In this document: positions 47,926 through 59,461 of the stretch, piece by piece
Layout: each line of letters starts with the position of its first letter
Position numbering within the stretch: position 1 is the first letter of the stretch
NCBI GenBank assembly: GCA_032207245.1
Contig: CM063500.1
Location: 63,140,425-63,204,424, forward strand
Direction of reading: 5' to 3'
DNA from: Pardosa pseudoannulata
Taxonomy: Eukaryota; Arthropoda; Arachnida; Araneae; Lycosidae
DNA: 64,000 nucleotides
The notes under the pieces: generated by a model
The model's database searches: none
The model's input: only the letters and a program-made list of their open reading frames with translations
Told to the model about the DNA's origin: nothing
Translations under genes and position numbers: made by a program

Positions 47926-48738
47926 ATATAGCCAATCATATGACGGAATCAGTAAAATTTTTAAATTTCCAGAATTGTAAAGTCACCTATGAGGCAGATA
48001 AAAAATGATTTGTATTTTGGCTGAGAATTATCTAGTACACGCTCAATAATTTGTTTATCTTCATACTCATCTAAAGTCTCCCGATACTGTGAATGCAGTT
48101 TAGAACCCCGTTGAATTTATTTAGAAAGATAATTCAAAGTTTACTTAGCTAAGTCGAAATTATCGTTAAGTCATTCCTAATTTTTTTGCTACAGTAATTA
48201 ATGGAAGTAAAAGAATGAAACTCTCATTTACACTACACCCTGGAGGTAAATAGAATTTTTTGTTAATACCAATGATAAAAATTTTCATTGCAACGAAAAA
48301 TGATCTATGATTCAATTTTAAATTACCCCATATGTACCTAATTTACTAATTAAGCCAAATATAAAACATAATTATTTATGTAATATCTACGTTCCGTGAT
48401 AAAACTTACGAAAATAATGCAGACGATATTTAAATAATTTAAAATAAGAAAGGATTAAATGAGATTTGTCAAAGGACTGACTTCAAAATGCTAGAAGAAA
48501 AATGTTATTTTTATCTATTTTTTGTGATAAACTGATAATTTAATCACTTCTCTTAACCGGGGAAAATAGGGCTTGAAATAATGGCATTAAAAGCTAGGAA
48601 AGGGTGAAGGAGGGGATTTCGAACGCTGCTAACCCTAACTCAGAATCCAATATGGATGTCTCTATCCATTCCAGGTCCAACCGCTTTATAAATTTAGAAA
48701 ACGACGGACGGACAGATAACTTAGGCTATTATTATATA
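47926..48738 (+). mobile_element. Dispersed element with terminal palindrome, copy 2
   Basis: Same ends as the copy at 34655: CAATCATATGACGGAATCAG at the start and GACGGACAGATAACTTAGGC at the end. The interior shares TTGGCTGAGAATTATCT, GCTCAATAATTTGTTTATCT and TCTCTATCCATTCCAGGTCC. Directly behind it GGGATGAGTACCTAAGTCAG occurs twice (48740 and 48780). Confidence 0.78.
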
Positions 48739-48799
48739 CGGGATGAGTACCTAAGTCAGGAAATTTTATTATTATGTATGGGATGAGTACCTAAGTCAG

Positions 48800-50039
48800 G
48801 GAATTTTATGACAAAAACAAAAGACATACTTGTAATGCTAAGCAGTTAGTTGAGTAGCTTTAACGGAGATGAACCTAGAGATTCAAACTGTATAAGAAAT
48901 TTCGCTAATTGCATTGTACATAAGAAAATGCTTAAAAATTTTATCCACGCATAACTGAAGGTTTTAATTCATCCAGATTTCATACAAAGGAATTTCACTT
49001 CAAAGAGTCATAGTTTCGATATGGAAATCTTCATCACAACAGCCTATTTTTGATTTAACCCCTTAATGCACAGTTTTTTTAAAAAGACCGGCCAAAAGTA
49101 ATCAACGTTTTTAATGTAAAAAAACACAATTTATAACGTTGTATTGCCAAAACAATTACAAAAATGCAAAAATAATCAAAATTTTATTGCAATTTTGGAT
49201 TTCGATAACATTGCAGAAAATAGTCGAATATTGTATTATTACACGCACATCGACTTTTTTTTTCTCTTTCTTTTCGAATTCCCATTTCAGAATAAACATT
49301 GTTATCAGTAAAAATACTTATATATACTTTTAAAACATAAATAATAACAATACTAGTTTTTATGAAATTAATCAAAATTTTCTTTTGGGTCATATATTTC
49401 GAAACAAGGTGTAGCTCATAGAACAATATTACATTCATTAAGATAGTGGGTTTTTTTCATTTTTAACCCTTTATACTGAAGTATTACATATTTGTGACGC
49501 ATACAAAAAATCAATGTTATTTCCTCAGTAAGCTTTAATAAATAGTCTTATTGTATGTTGCAGTCTTATAATAGTGTAGTGTAATTAATAAAATTTCTTT
49601 GCAGCATCTCTACTAAATGTCTACACTATGTTGATGTTGCTAAGTACCTAGAAAAAGTACTTCATCCGCACTCTAGTCAGAAGTATAAATGAGAAACGCA
49701 TACAAAGTGATAAAACCAACACAGAATATAGTATAAATGGATTTGAGGATTCCGCTGCTATTCTATTTTGAAGGGGTTCCATTCCCTGACTTCATCCCAT
49801 GCAGACAACCAAACTTCATACGGATATCAAGCAGAGCTAGCCTTTACGCCGATCTAGCAGCCTTTATTTATTTTACATTTTTTTAGAAATTACATTTATC
49901 CCTTTATCAGTTTGCCATGGTTATGTAAAGAAACATACAGATCAGTTAAATTTAGTTTCTACACGTAGTATTTTCGCAAAAGTTGGATTCAAATTTAATA
50001 TATTAAGACAATTTTTGAGCAAAACATTTACAGTATTTA
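48800..50039. other. Intergenic DNA with two stray TTAACCC ends
   Basis: No gene. TTAACCCCTTA (about 49055) and TTAACCCTTTA (about 49464) look like single ends of piggyBac-type MITEs, but both point the same way and no GGGTTAA partner was found nearby, so they are truncated or coincidental. Overlapping frames at 49139-49438 have no recognisable product. Confidence 0.4.
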
Positions 50040-50053
50040 TAAGATATATATAT

Positions 50054-50151
<98 letters not shown>

Positions 50152-50177
50152 CACACACACACAATATATATATGTAT

Positions 50178-50246
<69 letters not shown>

Positions 50247-50310
50247 TATATATACATACATATATATATACTTAGTATCATAATATATACATATGTATAT
50301 ATATCACATA

Positions 50311-50394
<84 letters not shown>

Positions 50395-50396
50395 AT

Positions 50397-50432
<36 letters not shown>
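50040..50432. repeat. (TA)n microsatellite with CA-rich patch
   Basis: About 0.39 kb of TA with one ACACACACACACA patch (50150-50163) and TGTATA/TACATA interruptions. All frames over it are YIYI artefacts. Confidence 0.96.
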
Positions 50433-50435
<3 letters not shown>

Positions 50436-50517
50436 GACACGGACTAGTTTTTAAGGCATGGAAGACATATTTTATTTCATATATTAAACTTCTTTATTGC
50501 AATCCTTCTGTTCTTGG

Positions 50518-50528
50518 CTATATATTTA

Positions 50529-50564
<36 letters not shown>

Positions 50565-50598
50565 ATATATATGTGTGTGTGTATATGTATACATTATA
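50518..50598. repeat. (TA)n/(GT)n microsatellite
   Basis: TA tract with TACATATA interruption ending in GTGTGTGTGTATATG. Confidence 0.9.
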
Positions 50599-50730
50599 TG
50601 CTGACCTTATTCTTTTTTCTCAATACATTTATAGTTTTTATGCTATGAACTTCTTTTAAAAAATTTACATACTTGAAATGTGCATTCTAACATCTGAGTA
50701 AATATTTTTCAAACTGGAAGGTCTTAAAAT

Positions 50731-50886
50731 CAGGGCTTCGAACCGGAACTGAACCGAAAACCGAAAACCGGAAAAAACCGTTATTTTGGTCGGATCGAAA
50801 ACCGGAACTGAACCGAAAAAAATATCGGTTTATTTCGGTTCGATATATCTTTCAGTCATTTTGTTACTGTTACCAACTTATCAATA
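50731..50886 (+). mobile_element. Extra 5' end of hAT-like element
   Basis: CAGGGCTTCGAACCGGAACT followed by about 130 bp nearly identical to the start of the element at 51568, including the poly-ACCG subterminal region and AACTTATCAATATTTTCTAA, after which the two diverge. Confidence 0.75.
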
Positions 50887-51567
50887 TTTTCTAATTTAAC
50901 GTCAACTTCAAAGCTTCAGACATCTTTAAATATACGAATACATCTAATTTTCCCTAACATTGCAAAGAGCAAATTGTCACTAATTTAATCATGAAGAATA
51001 TATTTCTCATCAAGCAAAATTGTACTCTTTTTTCATGAAGAGTATTCTCGTCATAAACAGTTAAGTGATGAAATACAGTCCTCTTATTAGATCTAAATTA
51101 TCTTTTTCGAGTAGCAAAAAGTCAGACAATAATGCTTCAAACCCACTACCAAATTACCGTTTTTCGTAAACTTAAAGCTTCAAGCAATATATAGATAATT
51201 TTTGTCAATCACTGTCGCATGTCTGAAAAAATGCGAAACTACATTGGAAAAGAAAAAAAAAATTTCCCACAATGAGCTTTTTCATAAAGTATTCAAAATG
51301 TTGGTTTCTTTGAGTGATGTAATACCAAATAAAACACTGATATGTGCTTAAAATTTTATTTTTGTTTCTACTAGGATATCGAACAGTTTAAAGTATGAAA
51401 GAATAAAACAAAACAACTGACATCAAAATACGATAGTGCAGAATGCAACGGAAGATCTATTTAATTTATCTTCCTTTTCGCCTAGCTCTATCACTTATAA
51501 TGAGAATGGACTGACCTTCGCATATTACCATCTACATTTGTGGCAATTGTGGTCGAAATGTTCAAAC

Positions 51568-52429
51568 CAGGGCTTTCGAACCGGAACTGAACCGAAAACC
51601 GAAAACCGGAAAAAACCGTTATTTTGGTCGGATCGAAAACCGGAACTGAACCGAAAAAAATATCGGTTTATTTCGGTTCGATATATCTTTCAGTCATTAT
51701 GTTACTGTTACCAACTTATCAATATTTTCTAATTTAACGTCAACTTTATAATTATCATTACATGTATACTGCTTCTCGATTTCCTATTTTGATATTCACT
51801 AGTATTTTTCTGTTTCAGTTTCGCATGAAACTACTTGTAGAAGACATATTTAATTCAGTTGATTAAACTAGAAGTATAGATGATTTTTTAAGAAAAATAT
51901 CGAGTTATATTTTATTTTTCACATCTCAGCATGCGATCATCCACGGATGTTTTTTTTTTTTTTTTTTTTTTTTGTATAGACTGTTTAGATCAGGGAGGAG
52001 TAAATAGACAGGAGAGGCCCTAAGTGACGTAGCATGAAGCATCTATCAAATCTTCTGCGCATCAAATGGGTGTTTGGTAATGGCGGCGATTCCAATGTTT
52101 AGTAATAGTAGTATTTCATCAGGCCTGCTGTTTGTATCAATTCACATAGTGTACCAATTAAAAAAAGAATAAAATCTTCTAAATTTTGATAGAATTACAT
52201 TTTTTGTTTATGATAGAATTATATTTTTAATACAAATAAGAATATACATAAAATGAAATTATTCATTTGGAACTGAAACGAAAACAGTTATTTTTGGCGG
52301 AGCGAAAACCGGAACTGAACCGAAAACCGTTATTTTTGGTGGAGCAAAAACCGGAACTGAACCGATATTAATTTTTTAGTTGAACCGGAAGAAAAACCGG
52401 AACAAAAAAAATTACGGTTCGTAGCCCTG
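51568..52429 (+). mobile_element. hAT-like non-autonomous element
   Basis: Ends CAGGGCTTTCGAACCGG and CGGTTCGTAGCCCTG are inverted repeats with the CAGGG/CCCTG termini usual in hAT elements. Both subterminal regions are packed with AACCGGAACTGAACCGAAAA-type motifs. The 8 bp flanking sites GTTCAAAC (51560-51567) and GTTGAAAT (52430-52437) agree at six of eight positions, a decayed target duplication. A poly-T run lies at about 51950. Frame 51436-51732 crosses the 5' end and is not a gene. Confidence 0.75.
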
Positions 52430-52441
52430 GTTGAAATATTA

Positions 52442-53103
52442 GGAGTCGCTCTCACCAAAGTCGTTTAACATTTTAAAGGACATAATTAAAAAAATTTTTA
52501 ATTCTAATGAAATTAAGTAATAAATATTACCTATGAACCTTATAAATGTGAAAAATATGAAAAAATTACTTTTCTTCGTGGGGGGCGGTTTTTTTTTTCC
52601 GGGAGGCAGGTTTAGCTGCGAAACCAACGCTTGCACACGCATGAAAACAATTCTTCCTTAAATTTTAATTATATTTGAAAAATAATGAATAGTTATCATT
52701 AAAATGATCTAATAAATAAATAGCTAAATAATTTAAAAGTGTTGTTTTAGGTAGGTATATTTATTTGGAGACACAAGGGAGACAAACTAAATTCATGCTT
52801 TCTTTATACAAAACAAGTTTCAACACGTATATTTCAAAGAGAAAATTAAATTAACTGTAATTCTATAATCTGTTAACAATTTAAACCACCAATAATATAG
52901 AAAGTTGAAAAAATCATTCATATGCCTAAAAAAGAAGAGAGAAAATATTTTAACAGGAGGTTCGCTACGAAACCTCTGTCCGTTAAAGAGTTAACAGCTA
53001 ACCCCGATTAATCTCTGTTTAAACGGAGAAATGGGACCCACCACTGATTGGCGCGATGAGTTAATCCTGGTTAACCGTTAAAAGACTATCGTGAGACCGA
53101 CCG
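52442..53103. mobile_element. Harbinger-like foldback MITE, copy 6, split by about 0.5 kb
   Basis: Left piece 52442-52469 (CTCACCAAAGTCGTTTAAC) and right piece about 52991-53103 (TAACAGCTAACCCCGATTAA to GTGAGACCGACCG, then TAA). The 0.5 kb between them is unrelated AT-rich DNA, so the element was probably interrupted by an insertion. It begins only 12 bp after the hAT-like end. Confidence 0.65.
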
Positions 53104-53429
53104 TAAGATTTAAGAACCAACATACTACTCTGTTTATCATAAATCAACTGGTTCATAAAATACATTTATATAACAATGGCAATTCTTATCTGAACGTATA
53201 CAGATAATGTTGATAAAAAATGTTGGTAATGTTGGATAAAAAAATCAAAATGTTAAAATATATTTTTTATTTTAGTACAAAATTTAGACTACTTAGCCCT
53301 CAAATACCCTGTTGCTTTAGCCAATCTTAATATACTTATACTAGCACGAAACCTGTAAATTGTTTAAATTTTGCTTTAAAGTATACATAAACATCAAATT
53401 TAATTGCAATTATTGAAACCATATTTTCA

Positions 53430-53678
53430 AAACAACACATATATATAAATATATAGTTTGTTTTGTGAGAAATACATATTTTTATTTTAATAATTATTTT
53501 TTGTATTTTTATTTTTTTAGGGTGATTTATAAGTTATATTGTAATGGTTTTTAGTTCTTTTTTATTTAAATTTTTAATGTTTTATATATATAGTTTTTGT
53601 TTTTAATTTTTTTGTTATTATTTTTTTACATTTAATATATTTTTATATTTGTATTTATTTTTTGTATATTTATATTAT

Positions 53679-53709
<31 letters not shown>

Positions 53710-53880
53710 ATTTGTATTTTATTATTTAATATTTTTAGTAAAATAGTAGTTTTATATATATATATTTAAAGTAGTGTTGTATATTAATTTATTTTAAGAT
53801 AATATATGAATGTTTTATTTTTTTATATTATATATGATAATTTTTATTTTTAAAAGATAATATTTTTTTTCTAAAAAATG
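53430..53880. repeat. Extremely T/A-rich low-complexity region upstream of gene E
   Basis: Mixed TATATA and T-rich runs without a fixed period, about 0.2 to 0.6 kb before the TATA box of gene E. No gene. Confidence 0.75.
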
Positions 53881-54070
53881 TATCGGTAATTTTATAACGA
53901 AACACTATTTTAGATTAATTTATGTCTATGATTCGGATGAATTAAAATAAAGAAAAAGAGTAAGGAAGAAAATTTATTTTTAATTATTTTTGAATATTTG
54001 AATTTATTTAGATTTGTGTGCTTTTTGTGAACATCATGTTGTTTTGTTTAATCTTAATTGTTGTAAAAAG

Positions 54071-54135
54071 TATATATAGCCTTTCTTTTCAGAGATCAAA
54101 CATTACTTTCGCTTTGGTAGAAGTGTGCAAACAGA
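54071..54135 (+). promoter_or_regulatory. Core promoter and 5' UTR of gene E
   Basis: TATATATAGC at 54071-54080, then GATCAAACATTA (54094-54105) around the expected start of transcription and a leader to the ATG at 54136. The TATATATAG form and GATCAAACATT string match gene D, not genes B and C. Confidence 0.7.
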
Positions 54136-55681
54136 ATGCTCTCAAAGGTAAGTGAAGCTAAATATTTAAAGATACTGCTTGATGACTTCTCATTTTCTCT
54201 ATTGTGTACTGAGAAAATATATGTCTTTGTGTACAGAATACACAGAGACTAACCAACTTAATTATAATTGTATTATAAAATGAACTTTTGGTCATTCTAT
54301 CCAAAAAATTACAACTTTTGGCGTTTTACAAAGTTTGGTATTTATCTCCTAAAGACAAATAATCTCAAATTTAAAAACTTTAAATTTAAATATCTTGGCC
54401 AGTTTTTGTCATTGAGAAGTTGAATTTGTTGTGTAACGAATTTTAGAAAGAGTTTCATTTTTTACTAAATAAAATAATCAGGAACTGAAAATTTGAATTT
54501 GTTCTGTAATGATTTTTAGAAAGAGTTTCAGTTTTTAATAAAATAATAATCTGGAACTGAGGAGTTGAATTAGTAGTGTAACAATTTTTAGAAAAATTTT
54601 CAGTTTTTACTAAATATGATAATCTGGAATTGAGAAGTTGAATTTGTTGTGTAGTGATTTTTAAAAAGAGTTTCAGCTTTTACTAAATATAATAATCAGG
54701 AACTGAGAAGTTGAATTTGTTGTCTAACGATTTTTAGAAAGAGTTTCAATTTATACTAAATATAATAATCAGGAACTGAGAATTTGAATTTGTTGTGTAA
54801 CGATTTTTAGAAAGATTTTCCGTTTTTACTAAATATAATAATCAGGAATTGAGAAGTTGAATTTATTGTGTAACGACTTTTAGAAAATGTTTCAAATTTT
54901 ACTAAATATAATAATCAGGCATTGAGAAGTTTCATTTGTTGTGTAACGATTTTTAGAAAGAGTTTTACTTTTTACTAAATATAATAATCAGGAACTAAGA
55001 AGTTGAATTTGTTGTGTAATGATTTTTAAAAATGGTTTCAATTGTTACTAAATATAATAATCAGGAACTGAGAATTTGAATTTCTCGTGCAACGATTTTT
55101 AGAAAGAGTTTTACTTTTTACTAAATATAATAATCAGGAATTGAGAATTTGAATTTGTTGTGCAACGATTTTTAGAAAGAGTTTTACTTTTTACTAAATA
55201 TAATAATCAGGAATTGAGATGTTGAGTTTGTTGTGTAACGTTCATTTTGTTAATTTTTACAGAAATTTATTTCTTTTCTTTTAGGTTCTTATCATCGCCG
55301 CTTTTGTCGGCATTGCAGTAGCTTCAATTCCTGTAAGTAAATTTTATGATTTTCCACAAACTTCATTAGAATTGCATTGTATTAAAAAGTTTCGTGCTTA
55401 TATTTGCCCTTCTCTGTATGATGATGGAAGTTTCCCTCATAGCATTTAGTATATTATATATTAATACAAGATATTTTTCAATCATTTTTCCTTTAATCTG
55501 GAGCATGAATTATATCCTACTGATTTTTTTAACAAAAGAAGAAAAAATCATGCAAAGAAGGGTTAATTACCTGTAAGAGTTATAGTAATACACAGCATAA
55601 GTCCTCCTTACAAGGAAAATATATATATATATATATATAGATATATATATATATATAAATAATATATATATTATAGTATAT

Positions 55682-55748
<67 letters not shown>

Positions 55749-55857
55749 AAATATTATATATATTATATATATATATTATATATATATATAATCTATATAT
55801 ATATATATATATTTATATATATCTATATATAGTTATATATATATATATATATTTATA

Positions 55858-55940
<83 letters not shown>

Positions 55941-57364
55941 TATATAATATATATAATCATATATTAACTAACTTTCAAATTTTACATTTGTTTCTGAATT
56001 GGAGAAAAAATAATATTGAGACCTTTACTGCCAACTACGAATATGTCTTCTAGTGTGAGCGTTTGATTATTTTACAATTTTAAAACACTATAACTGAGGT
56101 TGGAGGGTTGATTTTTGTGTCAAATTACTCTGACTTAATGGATAAAGAAGTCGTAACAAAAACAGAACATGTTTCTTGAACACCAGAACCATTCATTAAA
56201 ATTTTCACACTTAACGCTTTTATCAAGAAAATCGACATTAAGTGGTTCCAAATTCGGTAGTCAAATTTAACTATGAACCGTCTCTAAACATTTAAGTATA
56301 AATAAATAGATTACTTTCCTATAAAATAAAACATCTGTGTTGTTGTAATTATGCATAAAACATATAATCATAACAAAATTTTACCTCTTCATAAAGAATT
56401 GGCATCTTTTTATAGATTGAATAAACATAACACATTTCTGGATGTTATTTCGTTTGGATACAATTTTTATTACTTGATGTTTTTCCGAAAGATCTTTCTG
56501 TGTTGTATTTTTCACTGATTAAATCTGTTCTTATCTCAAAAATTCGAGGAATGCTTCTGCAAATTTTATACGTTTTAAGATAAAATTACTTCATTGAAAA
56601 TTTTCCTTGCATTATATAAATATATTAAATATTTACAACTATTTCGGTCTATCTAACATTTTTTTCTGATAAAAACAATCCGACATTATTTGATGTCTTA
56701 TTCAAAACTTGAACACGTTCTGCAATGACGCTTCTAGATAATATATCATAGTTAAACCGAATTGGCTTTTGATATTGAAATAATAAAAATATTGTCATGA
56801 TAACTAAAGAAATTTTTATATGTTATTTTTAATCTTCTTTTAATGTTCACCGAATTGGATGAATACACAAAATTAAAGTATTTTGATATGGAAAATTTTA
56901 GAAGAATTTAATCAAATTAGTATAACATAAGTTGATTTTTACTGAAGGTACATGAACCCGTCCACCATGCTCCCAAACCCTACAAGTTTGGTTATGACAT
57001 CAAGGACAAGCACGGAGAGCAGTACAGACAGGAAGAAGGCAACGGTGGCCACGCCGTGAAGGGAAGCTACGGATTCACCGATGCCCGAGGAGTCAAGAGG
57101 CAAGTCGAATACGTTGCCGATCACGGTGGATTCAGGGCTCAGGTCAAGACCAACGAGCCAGGAACAGCCAACCAGAACCCAGCTGCAGTCCTCATGGTCT
57201 CCGATGCTCCATACGCTGGTGGTGTAGGACTCGGATACGGTGGATATGGTCTGGCCGCACCCGCTCTTGGATATGGTGTGGGTGCCGGTGGTTACGGCTA
57301 TGGAGCACCCGCTTACGGAGGTCTTGGTCTCGGAATTCGGGGAGGACTCGGATACGGATACTAA
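54136..57364 (+). CDS. Cuticle protein gene E, RR chitin-binding domain
   Basis: Exons 54136-54147 (ATG CTC TCA AAG, donor GTAAGT), 55285-55332 (48 nt, acceptor TTTAG, donor GTAAGT) and 56948-57364 (acceptor TGAAG, stop TAA), phase 0, give 158 residues, the shortest of the set. Signal peptide [18 protein letters not shown], then [21 protein letters not shown] domain about 34-95 with [20 protein letters not shown] (E where the others have D) and KTNEPGT. The tail is short. It ends RGGLGYGY: relative to the GLGYARYGY end of the other four, three codons (ARY) are missing between two TAC codons, a clean 9-nt deletion. Expected role as in the other genes. Its terminal exon is the closest relative of gene C exon 3. 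Confidence 0.93.
54400..55245. repeat. Tandem array in intron 1 of gene E, 73-bp units
   Basis: Twelve units of about 73 bp marked by GAATTTGTTGTGTAACGATT, TTAGAAAGAGTTTCAGTTTT and ACTAAATATAATAATCAGGA, running to within 40 bp of exon 2. Confidence 0.95.
55619..55965. repeat. (TA)n microsatellite in intron 2 of gene E
   Basis: About 0.35 kb of TA with TAATATA, TATAGATATA and TATTTATATA interruptions. Confidence 0.95.
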
Positions 57365-57408
57365 ATATGATGTAACAACTCCATTAGTTGTGTATATGAT
57401 ATGGTCAG

Positions 57409-57414
57409 AATAAA
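57409..57414 (+). terminator. Poly(A) signal of gene E
   Basis: AATAAA 45 nt after the stop in the context GGTCAGAATAAAATGAAT, the same spacing as in genes B and C. Confidence 0.75.
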
Positions 57415-57419
57415 ATGAA

Positions 57420-58456
57420 TTTTATATTCAACTTTTTCCATTGTCGATTTATATATATGCGTATATCTGTTTTTTACAATTCTAAAAAGAAATATAGTAT
57501 TAAATCAGCTTATTGTGCTTAAAATTGTTTACTTCAAATTTTGTTTAATAGCCTTCAAGAAAGATATCATTAAGCACTTAAAAAGTATTTAAATGTAAAT
57601 ATACTTTATAGTACGATGTTTACATATACTGGCATATAAATCTGTTATGTCGAAATATTCCTTAATGAAAATAACATATCATGTTTAATATATTCCATTC
57701 ATAAATAAGTAAAATGTGTAACATTAAATCTAACAATACAAATCCTTAATCTCTGATTTTCCTATTTTTTTTCTGTCAGTTGTCAAGGTAAGAGTTACTT
57801 TTATGGCATTTTAAATTTAAAACTTCAATTTTAGAGAAATTCAAAATCTAGATTTTTAAACGTTCCCCTGTTTCCTGTTACATTTAAAAAGCCCATTAAA
57901 AGAATTATTTTATTATTTGAAACACTTATTTGATTACACATCGTAAAGGGCGATCAGGAATCTTAATAAGTCCCTGTAAAATGCCAATTGATCATAAATT
58001 TAAATGTACCAATAGTATACAAAATAAAAATTAAGTACATTTGAAAAATAGAAAAAATTAATTAGCATAAACGAATCTATAGATTGGGCGATATTATTTG
58101 TTTTGATAGCTCATTTGTTAAAATAATTTCATAGGAAACCTACAAAAGGGAACTATACTGCAAAAAATTTTTTTAATATATTAGACAATTTCTTCTGTCA
58201 ATAAATTTAAAAGTTAAAAAATTTTAAAAGTTAAAATGGGAGTAAAAAAGGTTCAATGATTTCTAAAATTTTAATTCATTAAAGTGTTTGAGAAATCGAA
58301 AACACGTATAAGCAAATATATTTTTGCAATTAATTTTCAATATATTAATAAAACGCACTGACAAGTTCCTTCTAGAACAGGAAACTTGAATATCTTTTTT
58401 TTATTCAATATTTTGAAATTAGGAATACTTATTGAAATTCTCATGTTAAGTTTCCT
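57420..58456. other. AT-rich DNA after gene E, no feature seen
   Basis: No exon, RNA gene or shared repeat was recognised. No sixth cuticle gene follows within the window. Confidence 0.5.
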
Positions 58457-58740
58457 CTAAGTACAAAAGGAAAAAGTCTTTATCCTCTTTCCTATTATTG
58501 CATATTGAAACTTGAATTTATTACAATTGAAATAAAAATTGCACATTTATTAGGCTTTTTACCTATAATGTATAAACAAAACCTATCTAAGTATAACAGA
58601 AAAAATTCTTTATCCTATTTCCTATTATTACATATTGACACTTGAATTTATATTATAATTAAAGTAGAAACTGCACATTGTTTAGATTTTTTACCTATAA
58701 TGTATGAACAAAACGTACTTAAATATAAAGTTCATTACGA
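58457..58740. repeat. Two-copy tandem duplication, about 142 bp
   Basis: TTCTTTATCCTATTTCCTAT, CACTTGAATTTAT and TTTTACCTATAATGTAT(A/G) recur once at about 142 bp. Confidence 0.85.
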
Positions 58741-58924
58741 ATAAGAACTGTTTTCATTTAAAATATACTTTGGATGTAATATATACAAAACAACAGCAAT
58801 TTACAGATCAAATCTCCAAATATCTTCCAATCACTCGTTGTCAAAAACAAATTCTTGATCAATTTAATAATGTAAGCAAAATTAAACTGTAACTCAGATA
58901 AAATTATGAAATCTTTAGATCTGG

Positions 58925-59310
58925 AGAGTTTTCGGTCAATTCTGAATGGAACACGACCATTTGTTTGCCAGAAGTCATCGGAGAAATTCGAAAAAAGCAG
59001 AACTAGCGAATCATTCTTCATCATGACAATGCGAGCTCTCACACATCGACTCAAACAAAGGCATTTCTGACGGAGCGAAAGATCGAACTGATGGATCATC
59101 CGCCGTACAGCCCTGATTTGGCACCCAATGACTTCTTCTTATTCCCACACATCAAAAATAAATTACGTGGACAACGATTTTCGACCCCCTAAGAAACGGT
59201 TGATGCATTCAAAACGCATGTTTTGGAGTTACCTCAATCGGACTGGAAAAAGTGCTTTGAAAATTGGTTCAAACGCATGCAATCATGGAGAATATTTTGA
59301 AAAACAGTAA
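58925..59310 (+). pseudogene. Dead mariner (DD34D) transposase, C-terminal part
   Basis: In the frame starting 59013 the DNA reads ILHHDNASSHTS, then ELMDHPPYSPDLAPNDFFLF and IKNKLRGQRFSTP, stop (59190-59192), ETVDAFKTHVLELPQSDWKK and CFENWFKRMQ. A +1 frameshift then gives GEYFEKQ and the natural stop at 59308-59310. The catalytic Asp of HHDNA and the last Asp of APND are separated by 34 residues, the mariner DD34D signature. Upstream of 59013 the match fades and the N-terminal half, with the first Asp, is missing or unrecognisable. A TIR-like end (GCCAGAAATATAAATAGCAA) follows near 59352. Not functional. Confidence 0.88.
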
Positions 59311-59461
59311 AACCAATTTCGATTCTACATATTTGTTTTTTCATTATTAGGCCAGAAATATAAATAGCAACCCTAGTACCAATCAAATGTGGATACCAAA
59401 TGTGGATATACAGAATATTCTTGTATAAAAATCTAATGAATAATTTTATCTGGAACCTGCA

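Noticed and set aside
49055..49475. TTAACCC strings as a piggyBac-like MITE
   Set aside because: Both ends face the same way and no GGGTTAA partner was found nearby.
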